NCBI GenBank assembly: GCA_050950645.1
Contig: JBMNHZ010000009.1
Coordinates: forward strand, 248,001-312,000
Origin: BRH-c25 sp012519325
GTDB taxonomy: Bacteria; Bacillota; Clostridia; Lutisporales; Lutisporaceae
Direction: 5' to 3'
DNA length: 64,000 nucleotides
In this document: in pieces, positions 34,944 through 44,583 of the stretch
Position numbering within the stretch: position 1 is the stretch's first letter
Layout of the letters: each line of letters opens with the position of its first letter
The notes under the pieces: model-generated
What the model saw: only the letters and a program-made list of their open reading frames with translations
The model's database searches: none
What the model was told of the DNA's origin: nothing
Program-made: the position numbers and the translations under genes

Positions 34944-35965
34944 TGAAAGGCTGGGTACTGGGCAGCGGCCCCCAGAGTGACATAATTTTAAGCAGCCGTA
35001 TAAGGCTGGCAAGAAATATAGCGGATATTCCTTTTCCATCAGGGTTGAATTCTGAAAAAGCAGAAGCAATTATATACAGCGTCCGGAACAGTCTTTCCAA
35101 GCCTGAATCAAAACTGGAATTCAAGGATTATATTATGCGGAAGCTTTCACCTTTGGAGCGGCAGTGCCTTGTAGAAAGGCATCTGATAAGCCCTGGGCTT
35201 TCCAAAAACTGCACCAGAGGAGCGGCACTTATAAGCAGCGACGAATTGGTGAGCATAATGGTCAATGAGGAGGATCATATAAGAATACAGACAATACTTC
35301 CGGGGCTTCAAATAAAGAAGTCGTGGGAAATTGCCAGCGATATAGATGATTTATTGGAGCAGAGCCTTGAATACGCATACAGTGAAAACTGGGGATACCT
35401 TACAAGCTGTCCTACTAATGTGGGTACAGGCATGAGAGCATCTGTAATGGTGCATTTGCCTGCACTAAACATTACGGGTAATATAAACAAAATACTTCAG
35501 GCAGTAGCTCATATAGGCCTTACAATAAGAGGCTTGTATGGAGAAGGCACAGAAATTGTAGGGAATATATTTCAGATTTCCAACCAAATAACCCTTGGAA
35601 GGGCTGAGGAGGAAATAGTAGAAAATCTTACTGCAGTAACAAAGCAGATTATTGATAAGGAAAAAGAAGCAAGAAGAGTGCTTCTGGAAAGCAACAGGAT
35701 ACAGATTGAGGATAAAATATGGCGTTCCTGGGGTATTATGAAAAACGCCAGGGTGATGAGTTCTCAGGAGTGTATGAAGCTGCTTTCAGATATAAGGCTG
35801 GGGGTGGATATGAATATAATTGGGAATATACCTACGGGATTATTGAATGAAATCATGATAGAAGCTCAGACTGCAAGTATACAAAAGAGCAGCGGGAAAG
35901 AATTAACTGCTGATGAAAGAGATATAATAAGAGCAGAAATGGTAAGAAGAAAATTGGATAATTAG
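34940..35965 (+). CDS. mcsB: Protein arginine kinase McsB
   Basis: McsB phosphorylates arginine residues and so marks proteins for ClpCP. The 341-residue protein shows the phosphagen-kinase ATP site (SSRIRLARN), the catalytic loop CPTNVGTGMRASV and the loop RGLYGEGTEIVGNIFQIS. Length is normal. It overlaps mcsA by 4 bp and precedes clpC by 67 bp. Confidence 0.96.
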   Translation: MMKGWVLGSGPQSDIILSSRIRLARNIADIPFPSGLNSEKAEAIIYSVRNSLSKPESKLEFKDYIMRKLSPLERQCLVERHLISPGLSKNCTRGAALISSDELVSIMVNEEDHIRIQTILPGLQIKKSWEIASDIDDLLEQSLEYAYSENWGYLTSCPTNVGTGMRASVMVHLPALNITGNINKILQAVAHIGLTIRGLYGEGTEIVGNIFQISNQITLGRAEEEIVENLTAVTKQIIDKEKEARRVLLESNRIQIEDKIWRSWGIMKNARVMSSQECMKLLSDIRLGVDMNIIGNIPTGLLNEIMIEAQTASIQKSSGKELTADERDIIRAEMVRRKLDN

Positions 35966-36032
35966 ATTCGCGGTTTAGATTTGAGGCATACATCTCAAAG
36001 AATGATGAAAGGAACAGATTGGAGGTTGAATA

Positions 36033-38468
36033 ATGGGAATTTTTGATAGATTTACTGAGAGAGCCCAGAAGGTAATGGTATATTCGCAGGAAGAAGCTGT
36101 CAGGATGAATTACAACTATATAGGCACTGAACATATACTGCTGGGTATTTTAAGAGAAGGGGAGGGAATTGCCGCCCGGGTGCTTAAAAGCAAAGGGATT
36201 GATTTAGCTGCGGTCAGGAATCAGGTGGAGGCTATAATCGGAAAAGGGCAGCAGAAGGTTGCACAGGTTATCGGCTATACTCCCAGAACAAAGACAATTC
36301 TTGAACTGAGCGTGGATGAAGCAAGAAGCTTAGGTCAAAATTATATAGGAACTGAACACCTGCTATTGGCTTTAATCCGCGAAGGTGAAGGGGTAGCAGC
36401 ACAGATACTTATGGCAATGGGCCTTAACTTTAACAGCATAAGGCAGGAGATAATAGAATTGCTGGATAGCGAGGGCTCAAAGAACAAGAGTGATCCCGCA
36501 TCGGCAAAAGGCTCCAACACACCGTATCTGAATCAATACGGCAGAGATCTGACTGAAATGGCCAAGGAGGGGAAGCTGGATCCTATTATAGGAAGAGAAA
36601 AGGAAATAGAGCGTGTAATACAGATACTGAGCAGAAGAACAAAAAACAATCCGGCTCTGATAGGAGATCCCGGAGTAGGTAAAACAGCCATTGCAGAAGG
36701 ATTAGCCCAGAAGATAATGGAGGGTAACATACCCGAAATATTAAAAGGGAAAAGGGTTGTTACTTTGGACTTGTCTTCCATGGTTGCAGGCTCAAAGTAC
36801 AGGGGTGAGTTTGAGGAAAGACTAAAGAACGTAATGAAAGAAATAAGAGAATCAAAGAATGTGATACTGTTCCTGGATGAAATGCATACCATAATAGGAG
36901 CAGGCGGGGCCGAAGGTGCAATAGATGCTTCCAATATTCTTAAACCGGCTTTGGCAAGGGGTGAAATCCAGGCCATCGGAGCAACCACTCTTGATGAGTA
37001 CCGCAAGCATGTTGAGAAGGATTCGGCGCTGGAAAGGCGTTTTCAGCCCGTTATGGTGGGAGAACCTACAAAAGGAGAGACCTTGCAGATACTTGAAGGG
37101 CTGAGAGATAAATATGAGGCTCATCACAAGGTTAAGATAAGCGATGAAGCAATAAAGGCAGCAGTTGAATTGTCGGACAGGTATATTGCAGACAGGTTCC
37201 TTCCGGATAAGGCTATTGATCTTGTGGATGAAGCTGCATCCAAGGTCAGGATAAAAATATTTACCGCGCCTCCGGATCTTAAAAAGCTGGAAGAAGAGCT
37301 TGCAGCACTGGAAAAGGAAAAGTCCGAAGCAATAAGTCTTCAGAATTACGAGAGAGCGGCCGAGCTGCGGGATAAGATGCTGGGCATCAGACAGCAGCTT
37401 GAGGACGGCAGGAAGAATTGGAACGACAGGGCCAGTTCAAAGGATTCGGTTGTTACGGAGGGAGATATTGCTACCATTGTATCCGATTGGACAGGTATTC
37501 CCGTAACCAAGCTGGCAGAAGAAGAATCAAAGAGGCTGCTTAATTTGGAATCAGTACTGCACCGGAGGGTTATCGGGCAGGAAGAAGCGGTATTGGCAGT
37601 TTCTAAGGCAATCAGAAGGGCAAGAGTTGGCCTTAAGGATCCTAAACGGCCGGTAGGTTCCTTCATATTCCTGGGCCCCACCGGTGTGGGGAAAACGGAG
37701 TTATCCAAAGCCCTTGCCGAAGCTTTATTCGGAGATGAAAATGCAGTAATCAGGGTTGATATGTCCGAATATATGGAGAAGCATACGGTATCGAAGCTTA
37801 TCGGCTCCCCTCCGGGATATGTGGGATATGAGGAAGGAGGACAGCTTACTGAAAAGGTAAGAAGAAAGCCGTATTCGGTCATTCTTCTTGATGAGATAGA
37901 AAAGGCACACCCGGATGTATTCAATGTGCTGCTTCAGATACTTGATGACGGCAGGCTGACCGACGGCAAGGGAAGGACGGTTGATTTCAAGAATTCTGTT
38001 GTTATAATGACTTCAAATGTAGGGGTAAGTACAATAAGAAAGCAGGCTGTGCTTGGATTTGCCACATCATCTGATGAGAGAGAAGATGCTTATGAAAAAA
38101 TGAAGGAGAATGTCCTGGAAGAGCTTAAAAAAACCTTCAGGCCGGAGTTTCTGAACAGGGTTGATGAAATCATAGTTTTCCACCAGCTGCAGGAAGAACA
38201 TCTCCATAAGATTGCAGATCTGATGCTTAGCTCACTGCTCAGCAGGATTAAGGAAATGAATATCAATGTTGAAGTGACTGATGAAGCCAGAGCATTTCTG
38301 GTAGAAAAGGGTTATGACCAGGCCTATGGAGCAAGGCCTTTGCGCCGTGCCATACAGAAGATGGTGGAGGATCAGATTTCAGAGGAAATGCTTAAGGGAA
38401 CAATAAAGCCGGGCTCTAAAGTTTTAGTAGATGCAGAGTCTGGCAGGCTGGTTTTCAGGAATAAGTAA
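36033..38468 (+). CDS. clpC: AAA+ unfoldase ClpC
   Basis: ClpC unfolds substrates, many with phospho-arginine, for ClpP. The 811-residue protein has two Clp_N repeats (about residues 1-145), a first AAA domain with GDPGVGKTA and LFLDEMHTI, an M-domain with a UVR motif (LQNYERAAELRDKM near residue 437), a second AAA domain with GPTGVGKTELSK and ILLDEIEKAH, and the IGF/VGF-type ClpP loop as AVLGFAT. It ends the CtsR operon. Confidence 0.97.
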   Translation: MGIFDRFTERAQKVMVYSQEEAVRMNYNYIGTEHILLGILREGEGIAARVLKSKGIDLAAVRNQVEAIIGKGQQKVAQVIGYTPRTKTILELSVDEARSLGQNYIGTEHLLLALIREGEGVAAQILMAMGLNFNSIRQEIIELLDSEGSKNKSDPASAKGSNTPYLNQYGRDLTEMAKEGKLDPIIGREKEIERVIQILSRRTKNNPALIGDPGVGKTAIAEGLAQKIMEGNIPEILKGKRVVTLDLSSMVAGSKYRGEFEERLKNVMKEIRESKNVILFLDEMHTIIGAGGAEGAIDASNILKPALARGEIQAIGATTLDEYRKHVEKDSALERRFQPVMVGEPTKGETLQILEGLRDKYEAHHKVKISDEAIKAAVELSDRYIADRFLPDKAIDLVDEAASKVRIKIFTAPPDLKKLEEELAALEKEKSEAISLQNYERAAELRDKMLGIRQQLEDGRKNWNDRASSKDSVVTEGDIATIVSDWTGIPVTKLAEEESKRLLNLESVLHRRVIGQEEAVLAVSKAIRRARVGLKDPKRPVGSFIFLGPTGVGKTELSKALAEALFGDENAVIRVDMSEYMEKHTVSKLIGSPPGYVGYEEGGQLTEKVRRKPYSVILLDEIEKAHPDVFNVLLQILDDGRLTDGKGRTVDFKNSVVIMTSNVGVSTIRKQAVLGFATSSDEREDAYEKMKENVLEELKKTFRPEFLNRVDEIIVFHQLQEEHLHKIADLMLSSLLSRIKEMNINVEVTDEARAFLVEKGYDQAYGARPLRRAIQKMVEDQISEEMLKGTIKPGSKVLVDAESGRLVFRNK

Positions 38469-38477
38469 AAGATTTTT

Positions 38478-38525
38478 GGCTGCTGCAAAATGTATCTAAT
38501 TTGCCTGCAGCCTGTTTTTTATTTT
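38478..38525 (+). terminator. Terminator after clpC
   Basis: The imperfect stem GGCTGCTGCAAA/TTTGCCTGCAGCC is followed by TGTTTTTTATTTT. Confidence 0.85.
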
Positions 38526-38603
38526 GATATAATAATAATGTCAAATATAGTATAATAGAAATATATTCTGTAAAAACTCCGATATTATTCTTGAGGTGTT
38601 TAA

Positions 38604-39968
38604 ATGGCTAAAGTAAAAACAAAATTTGTATGCAGCGAATGCGGAAGTGAATCGCCAAAATGGATGGGGAAATGTCCTGAGTGCGGGCAGTGGAATACTT
38701 TTGTCGAAGAGGTGGAGCAAAAGGATTTCCAGACTCAGCAAAGGATTATGGGGACTCTTTCAAAGCCTGAATCACTTCTGGATATTTCGGATGATATAGA
38801 GGAAAGACTAAGCACAGGCAATTACGAATTGGACAGGGTTTTGGGAGGCGGTATTGTAAGAGGCTCCCTGGTACTTGTTGGCGGGGATCCGGGAATTGGA
38901 AAGTCTACTTTGCTGCTTCAGATTGCAAATAACATTGGAAACAAAGGCAGAAAAGTTCTATATATATCCGGAGAGGAATCAACAGCCCAGATAAAACTGA
39001 GGGCTTTTCGTATGGGCATCAGATCAGGAAACATATTTCTGGTATCCGAGAATAATACCCGGAATGTTGATGTTTATGTAATGGATATGAAGCCTGATAT
39101 CCTGATTGTGGATTCAATACAGACCATGTACGATCCGGCAATAGCTTCAGCTCCCGGCAGTGTCAGCCAAGTCAGGGAGGCAACTCTTGGATTGATGAAA
39201 ATTGCAAAACAGGACGGTATAGCGACTTTTATAGTAGGGCATGTGACAAAGCAGGGTGCAATTGCAGGCCCCAGGGTGCTTGAGCACATGGTGGACACGG
39301 TTCTTTATTTTGAAGGGGAGCCCCATATGTCTTACAGAGTGCTCAGAGCTGTTAAGAATAGATTCGGTTCAACCAACGAAATAGGAATATTTGAAATGGG
39401 GGATAAAGGGCTTACGGAGGTGGCCAATCCTTCTGAAATGCTTTTGTCCGGAAGAATGAAAGGAGCCGCGGGGTCTTGTGTTATTTCCGCTATGGAAGGG
39501 ACAAGGGCGATGCTGGTTGAGGTTCAGGCGTTACTTAGCCATACCGGCTTCGGGGTTCCAAGAAGGAATGCCACAGGCGTTGATTACAACAGGGTTGCAC
39601 TGCTGATGGCCGTGCTGGAGAAAAGAGTAGGTATGCAGCTTGGGAGCAGCGATTCTTATGTAAATGTAGTAGGTGGAATCAAGATAAGTGAACCTGCAGC
39701 AGACCTGGGAATAGTTGCGGCTATTGCCTCCAGCTTCAGGGACAGGGAAATTGACGGAAATACCGTAATAATTGGAGAAGTGGGACTTGCAGGAGAAGTA
39801 AGGGCAGTGAACTTTGTCGAGAAGAGAATAAATGAAGCTGCAAAGCTTGGTTTCAAAAGATGCATCATACCTGAAAACAATTTGAGCAGGATCAATGAAA
39901 AATCATACATAGAGATAATCGGGGTATCGAATGTAAATAATATGCTTGATATAATAATAGGAGGATAA
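38604..39968 (+). CDS. radA: DNA repair protein RadA
   Basis: RadA is a RecA-like helicase that extends branch points in homologous recombination. The 454-residue protein shows the zinc finger CSECG...CPECG (residues 11-28), Walker A GGDPGIGKST, the family KNRFGSTNEIG motif, and a C-terminal Lon-like fold. Its neighbour disA lies 19 bp downstream, an arrangement seen across Firmicutes where RadA and DisA act together at branched DNA. Confidence 0.96.
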   Translation: MAKVKTKFVCSECGSESPKWMGKCPECGQWNTFVEEVEQKDFQTQQRIMGTLSKPESLLDISDDIEERLSTGNYELDRVLGGGIVRGSLVLVGGDPGIGKSTLLLQIANNIGNKGRKVLYISGEESTAQIKLRAFRMGIRSGNIFLVSENNTRNVDVYVMDMKPDILIVDSIQTMYDPAIASAPGSVSQVREATLGLMKIAKQDGIATFIVGHVTKQGAIAGPRVLEHMVDTVLYFEGEPHMSYRVLRAVKNRFGSTNEIGIFEMGDKGLTEVANPSEMLLSGRMKGAAGSCVISAMEGTRAMLVEVQALLSHTGFGVPRRNATGVDYNRVALLMAVLEKRVGMQLGSSDSYVNVVGGIKISEPAADLGIVAAIASSFRDREIDGNTVIIGEVGLAGEVRAVNFVEKRINEAAKLGFKRCIIPENNLSRINEKSYIEIIGVSNVNNMLDIIIGG

Positions 39969-39987
39969 ATAATAGGAGGATAAGCGG

Positions 39988-41067
39988 ATGAGGGATGAGA
40001 TGAATAGAGATGACGGCCTTCAGGGTTGTCTCAGGATGGTTGCTCCCGGCACTCCTTTGAGAGAGGGGCTGGAGAGCGTTCTGAAGGCGAAAACAGGCGG
40101 ACTTATTGTGGTTGGTGACAGTAAAGAAGTTATGTCTCTAGTGGATGGAGGCTTTCATATCAATTCAGATTTCTTGCCGGCGTATCTGTACGAGTTGGCA
40201 AAGATGGACGGCGCAATCATACTTAGCAGGGATTGTAAGAAAATATTATATGCCAATACTCAGTTAATACCGGACCCTTCAATACCGTCTTCCGAAACAG
40301 GTATAAGACACAGAACAGCGGAAAGAGTTGCAAGGCAGACCGGAGAGCTTGTTATTTCGATTTCTCAAAGAAGGAATATCATTACTATTTATAAAGGATA
40401 TCTGAAATATGTGCTAAAGGATATCAGTATAATATTATCCAAAGCCAATCAGGCACTGCAGACCTTGACCAAGTACAAGTCGGTGCTGGACGGGACCCTT
40501 GCTAATCTTGGGTCTTTAGAGTTTGATGATATGGCAACTGTGTTGGATGTAGCATTGGCAGTGCAGAAAATTGAGATTGTAAACAGGATTGTGACTGAGG
40601 TTGAACGATACATACATGAACTGGGTGTTGAAGGCAAGCTGGTAAGTATGCAGCTGGACGAGCTGGTTGCAGGTTTAAAGGAAGAAGAAATACTTCTTAT
40701 CAGAGACTACCTTCCTAAGGGAGAGGAAAACAATTATAAGGAAGTAATAAAGACATTAAGGAACCAATCCTCAGAAGATCTCCTTGAGCTGCCTTTTGTA
40801 GCCAAGATACTGGGCCTGGGAAATAATATCAATACCCTGGATCTGCCGATATCAACAAGAGGGTATAGAATTCTAAGTAAAATTCCAAGGCTGCCCATGA
40901 ATATAATAGAAAACCTGGTATCGGATTTTCAAAGGCTGCAAAGGATTCTTGGAGCTTCCATAGAGGAACTGGATGACGTAGAAGGTATAGGAGAGGTTCG
41001 GGCCAGGATAATCAAGGAGAGTCTCAAGAGAGTGTATGAACAGATACAGACCGAAAGGCATATATAA
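39988..41067 (+). CDS. disA: DNA integrity scanning diadenylate cyclase DisA
   Basis: DisA makes c-di-AMP from two ATP and stops when it meets recombination intermediates. In the 359-residue protein the DAC domain shows KMDGAIIL (DGA motif) and GIRHRTAERVARQTG (RHR motif), then a linker domain, and the C-terminal helix-hairpin-helix with LDDVEGIGEVRARII. All are intact. It is followed directly by a repeated hairpin that probably ends the transcript. Confidence 0.97.
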   Translation: MRDEMNRDDGLQGCLRMVAPGTPLREGLESVLKAKTGGLIVVGDSKEVMSLVDGGFHINSDFLPAYLYELAKMDGAIILSRDCKKILYANTQLIPDPSIPSSETGIRHRTAERVARQTGELVISISQRRNIITIYKGYLKYVLKDISIILSKANQALQTLTKYKSVLDGTLANLGSLEFDDMATVLDVALAVQKIEIVNRIVTEVERYIHELGVEGKLVSMQLDELVAGLKEEEILLIRDYLPKGEENNYKEVIKTLRNQSSEDLLELPFVAKILGLGNNINTLDLPISTRGYRILSKIPRLPMNIIENLVSDFQRLQRILGASIEELDDVEGIGEVRARIIKESLKRVYEQIQTERHI

Positions 41068-41068
41068 T

Positions 41069-41161
41069 GATACAGGGGGACGTTTCTCTTGTCCCACTTA
41101 CGGGACAAGAGAAACGTCCCCCTGTATCACTTACGGGACAAGAGAAACGTCCCCCTGTATC
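41069..41161. repeat. Inverted plus direct repeat, 27-bp arms
   Basis: Three copies of a 27-bp module lie side by side: an inverted copy at 41069-41095, then direct copies at 41102-41128 and 41135-41161, separated by the identical 6-bp spacer ACTTAC. The module starts GGGACAAGAGAAACGTCCCC. The first two arms form a perfect hairpin, starting one base after the disA stop. GGGACA...CGTCCCC modules of this kind occur dispersed in many clostridial genomes, with unknown function. It may serve as the disA terminator. Confidence 0.85.
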
Positions 41162-41179
41162 ACAGGGTTTTGTGCTTAT

Positions 41180-41575
41180 TTAGAACAGATTGTAAATTCC
41201 AAGGGTGTGCATTTTTTCATATTCCTTCAAAAGCACATCGTACATACTGATATCCACTATGTTACATAAAGCTGCAATATAAAAAAGATTATTGCCCAGC
41301 TCTTTTTCAATAACATCTCTGCAATTTGAACAAAGACTGCCCCTTAGATGGGTATCCATATAGTTCTTCAGGTCCTGCAAAGTCACCTCATTATCGAAAC
41401 TCTGCTTTTTCGAGTTGATTTCAATGCATCCGCAGGAGGTTACCGCCTTAACCACAGCTCTGTTCACCCTTGACTGCGATTCCTGATATTTTGTCAGAAC
41501 ATCAAGAATACTTTTGTGACGTACCAAGAGTTCACCAACGCTATCCTGGAAGCTATCATAAAGCAAATCTTTCAT
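41180..41575 (-). CDS. Small helical protein with CGC motif (unknown function)
   Basis: The 131-residue protein is almost all helical (MKDLLYDSFQDSVGELLVRH). It has a Cys-Gly-Cys motif (TSCGCIEIN), a CSNC pair, and a C-terminal half with the pattern ELGNNLFYIAALCNIVDISM. That pattern resembles the EELGDxLxYLAAL core of MazG-like nucleotide pyrophosphatase folds, but lacks the full set of metal-binding acids. I have a weak memory of similar proteins annotated as DUF1573, which I cannot confirm. It is transcribed opposite to disA and carD, with a plausible GAGTGAT ribosome binding site. Confidence 0.65.
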   Translation of the reverse strand: MKDLLYDSFQDSVGELLVRHKSILDVLTKYQESQSRVNRAVVKAVTSCGCIEINSKKQSFDNEVTLQDLKNYMDTHLRGSLCSNCRDVIEKELGNNLFYIAALCNIVDISMYDVLLKEYEKMHTLGIYNLF

Positions 41576-41781
41576 CAGGTATCACTCCTATATCAAAGTA
41601 AACATAAAATGTAGTATCAAACTGATATTGTTTAGCTGTTGTTTCAGCTTTGTTCTATACTCATTATAAATATAAGGAATTCCAATGTCAATTTATAATT
41701 GCAATGTGGACATTCTATCAGTCATAGAAAATTATGGTAATTATTCAGATTTATCAAAAAAATCCGACTGGAGGCAAATTA

Positions 41782-42258
41782 ATGTTCAGCATAGGTGATA
41801 TGATATATTATCCCCGCCATGGAGCAGGGATTATTGAAGGCATAGAGGAAAAGGAAGTTCTTGGTGAAAAATGCAAATATTATGTTATAAAGATTGCTTT
41901 GGGAGATATGAGGGTCATGGTGCCGATAGACAAGACTGAAGTCCATGGCATCAGGAATATAACATCCGCAGATAGAATTGACGATATATATATTATACTG
42001 TCCGGTGAAACAAGCTCTATGTGCAAGAACTGGAGCAAGAGATACAGAGAGAATGAGGCAATAATCAGAGAAGGGGATATTTTTAAGATATCCGAGCTTG
42101 TAAAAAACCTTACAGTGGCAGATCGTGAAAAAAAGCTGTCCACAGGCGAGAAAAGAATGCTTGAGAACGTCAGGCAGCTGCTGATAAGTGAGCTTATGCT
42201 TATTTTGAATGAACCCTATGATAAAACAGAAGAGAAAGTGATGAGCATGATAAAATAG
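41782..42258 (+). CDS. carD: CarD family RNA-polymerase-binding regulator
   Basis: CarD/CdnL proteins bind the RNAP beta subunit through a Tudor-like TRCF domain and stabilise open promoter complexes. The 158-residue protein has the N-terminal domain MFSIGDMIYYPRHGAGIIEG then KYYVIKIALGDMRVMVPIDK, and a helical C-terminal domain with LTVADREKKLSTGEKRML. The ATG at 41782 follows TGGAGGCAAATTA. It is commonly found beside the PIN/TRAM protein and ispD in Clostridia. Confidence 0.93.
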   Translation: MFSIGDMIYYPRHGAGIIEGIEEKEVLGEKCKYYVIKIALGDMRVMVPIDKTEVHGIRNITSADRIDDIYIILSGETSSMCKNWSKRYRENEAIIREGDIFKISELVKNLTVADREKKLSTGEKRMLENVRQLLISELMLILNEPYDKTEEKVMSMIK

Positions 42259-42527
42259 CAGGGGGAATCCAATGAAAATTAAATATTTATAAATTTGCTC
42301 AAATAAATAGTTAATAGTTATTCTTTATTATTAATTTATTTGATATAATATCCTTATAAATTAGTATATTATGTGCCTTCGGTGGGGCTTACAGGCCTGC
42401 AATATTTTTTGCCGAGAAAAAATGAATAGGTGTCATTCCTTGGGTTTCATGATATAATATAATTGGTTTATAATTGCTTAAAAAGTATCAAACTGGATAT
42501 ACTAGATAAAAGGAGGTGAAGTTTCAA

Positions 42528-43649
42528 ATGAGAAAGGTTGTTGTGTGGGTGTTAATGATCCTGGGTGCTGCTTTAGGTGCGGAATCAGTGTATCTGCTTA
42601 CGAATTATTTTAAAGCGACACAGTTTTTCGGTTTTGACTTTTCAGGTTCTAATTCTTTTATTTTGGTTTTATTCGGAGGGGCAATTGGTGGAATTATTTT
42701 TTATTTAATATCATCCTGGCTGATTAATTTTGGTAAGGAGTCTACCACAAGAGTTGAGAGAATGCTTCAAAAAATTCCTACCGGTGAAATGCTGGTCGGA
42801 GCCATAGGGCTTATTACGGGCCTTGTTATTGCTTATCTTATAAGCAGCGGCCCTATAAAGCTTATACCTTTTGCATGGTTAGGTACCTTGCTGTCGATAT
42901 TGGTATATTTGCTTCTGGGTTACTTGGGAGTGAGTATAGCAACTAAAAAGAGAGAAGATATATTTGGGTTGCTTATTTCCTGGAAAAAATTGGTACAAAA
43001 GGACAAGGAAAAGCCAGCTGCAAAGGTCGAAAGCATTATACAGCCCAAAATTCTCGATACCAGTGTTATTATAGATGGGAGAATAGCAGACATATGTAAG
43101 ACCGGATTTGTTGAGGGCCCGCTTATTATACCCGCATTTGTCCTTGAAGAACTCAGACATATTGCGGATTCTTCGGACGCACTAAAAAGGAACAGAGGAC
43201 GCAGAGGTTTGGATATACTTAACAGAATCCAGAAGGAGCTGGAAATAAGTGTGGAAATTGTGGAAAAGGACTTTGAGGATCTGACCGAGGTCGATACCAA
43301 GCTTCTAAAGCTGGCTCAGTATATGAACGGCAAGGTAATAACAAATGACTACAATCTGAATAAAGTGGCAGAATTCCAAAGGGTTCCTGTTTTGAACATC
43401 AATGAACTGGCAAACGCAGTCAAGCCGGTTGTACTGCCTGGAGAAGAAATGGCGGTGCAGGTTATAAAGGACGGCAAGGAATTTGGCCAGGGGGTTGCAT
43501 ATCTTGATGACGGAACAATGATAGTTGTTGATGGCGGAAAACGTTACATTGGAGATACTATCGAGGTTATAGTGACAAGTGTTCTGCAGACAGCAGCCGG
43601 AAGAATGATATTTGTAAAGCCGAAATCTGCCGCAGATAAAGTATCTTAG
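42528..43649 (+). CDS. PIN/TRAM domain membrane protein (YacL-like)
   Basis: The 373-residue protein has four N-terminal transmembrane helices (about residues 5-125), a PIN nuclease domain (ILDTSVIIDGRIADICK, then KVITNDYNLNKVAEFQ with the conserved acids) and a C-terminal TRAM domain (GVAYLDDGTMIVVDGGK). It is the YacL type found beside disA/radA and ispD. A nuclease acting on RNA is expected; the target is unknown. The true ATG is 8 bases after AGGAGGTGA; an in-frame GTG at 42516 lies within that ribosome binding site. The ~270-bp gap before it holds no gene that I can see. Confidence 0.93.
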   Translation: MRKVVVWVLMILGAALGAESVYLLTNYFKATQFFGFDFSGSNSFILVLFGGAIGGIIFYLISSWLINFGKESTTRVERMLQKIPTGEMLVGAIGLITGLVIAYLISSGPIKLIPFAWLGTLLSILVYLLLGYLGVSIATKKREDIFGLLISWKKLVQKDKEKPAAKVESIIQPKILDTSVIIDGRIADICKTGFVEGPLIIPAFVLEELRHIADSSDALKRNRGRRGLDILNRIQKELEISVEIVEKDFEDLTEVDTKLLKLAQYMNGKVITNDYNLNKVAEFQRVPVLNINELANAVKPVVLPGEEMAVQVIKDGKEFGQGVAYLDDGTMIVVDGGKRYIGDTIEVIVTSVLQTAAGRMIFVKPKSAADKVS

Positions 43650-43735
43650 TATCAGTGCATAATGATCAAATGACTGACAACGCGTATTATTTGGCTTGGC
43701 GCTTGATTGTTTATGAATTGCTGGTTTATAATATA

Positions 43736-43774
43736 CCCTGAGTGGAGAATTCCACTTGGGGTTTATTTTGTATT
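43736..43774 (+). terminator. Terminator between the PIN/TRAM gene and ispD
   Basis: CCCTGAGTGGA and TCCACTTGGGG form an imperfect stem with a small loop, followed by TTTATTTTG. Confidence 0.75.
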
Positions 43775-43862
43775 AAAAAGCAGAGATTAACTTATATCTA
43801 ATATATTCAGCAAAATTAATATTAACAATTATATTAAATATGAAAGGGCTGAATAAACGGGA

Positions 43863-44561
43863 ATGAATACGGCAATTATATTAGCTGCTGGCAGGGGTAC
43901 AAGAATGAATGCCGGCAGGAACAAGCAATACCTTATACTTAAAAATAAGCCAATACTTGCTCACAGCATTGGGATATTTCAAAAATGTAACCTTATTGAC
44001 GAAATAATTGTAGTAATAAATCAAGATGAAGAGGCAAATTGCAGGATAAATGTAATTGAAAAATATCAGTTTAACAAGGTTAAGAAGCTGGTGCCCGGTG
44101 GGGATGAGAGGCAGCATTCGGTTTATAATGGATTAATGCATGTAAACAGCGAATGCGACATAGTATTGGTTCATGACGGTGCACGGCCTTTGGTAACTCA
44201 TGATGTGATTGAGAGGTGCATAAACGAATTAAGAAGCTGCGAGGCGGTGTCTTGCGGTATGCCTATCAAGGACACTGTAAAGATTATTGATGAGAACCGC
44301 AATGTAAGGGTGACTCCAATGCGGGATAGCGTGTGGATAACACAGACACCTCAGGCCTTTAAGCTTGAAATTCTGTTAAAAGCCCACAACCATGCCCTGG
44401 AAGAGAAGATAATCTGTACAGATGATGCCATGCTGGTTGAGCAGCTTGGAATAAATGTACGAATGGTTGAAGGCGACTATGAAAACATAAAAATAACTAC
44501 CCCTGATGACCTGATTATGGCAGAGTCCATACTTAACTATAAAAGGAAGTTCCGTAAATAA
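43863..44561 (+). CDS. ispD: 2-C-methyl-D-erythritol 4-phosphate cytidylyltransferase
   Basis: IspD joins CTP and methylerythritol phosphate in the MEP isoprenoid pathway. The 232-residue protein has the nucleotide-binding AAGRGTRMNAGRNKQYL, the VHDGARPLVT motif and the C-terminal ITTPDDLIMAE. In many Clostridia ispF follows closely; here ispF lies 15 kb away, on the far side of the PTS cluster. Confidence 0.96.
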   Translation: MNTAIILAAGRGTRMNAGRNKQYLILKNKPILAHSIGIFQKCNLIDEIIVVINQDEEANCRINVIEKYQFNKVKKLVPGGDERQHSVYNGLMHVNSECDIVLVHDGARPLVTHDVIERCINELRSCEAVSCGMPIKDTVKIIDENRNVRVTPMRDSVWITQTPQAFKLEILLKAHNHALEEKIICTDDAMLVEQLGINVRMVEGDYENIKITTPDDLIMAESILNYKRKFRK

Positions 44562-44583
44562 AAAATTGTAAAAACATATCTAT

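Noticed and set aside
41069..41161. CRISPR-like direct repeats
   Set aside because: There are only two direct copies plus one inverted, the spacers are identical 6-mers, and no cas gene is near.
41036..41269. Plus-strand frame across the disA repeat
   Set aside because: Its sequence is just the translated 33-bp repeat and the antisense of the next gene.
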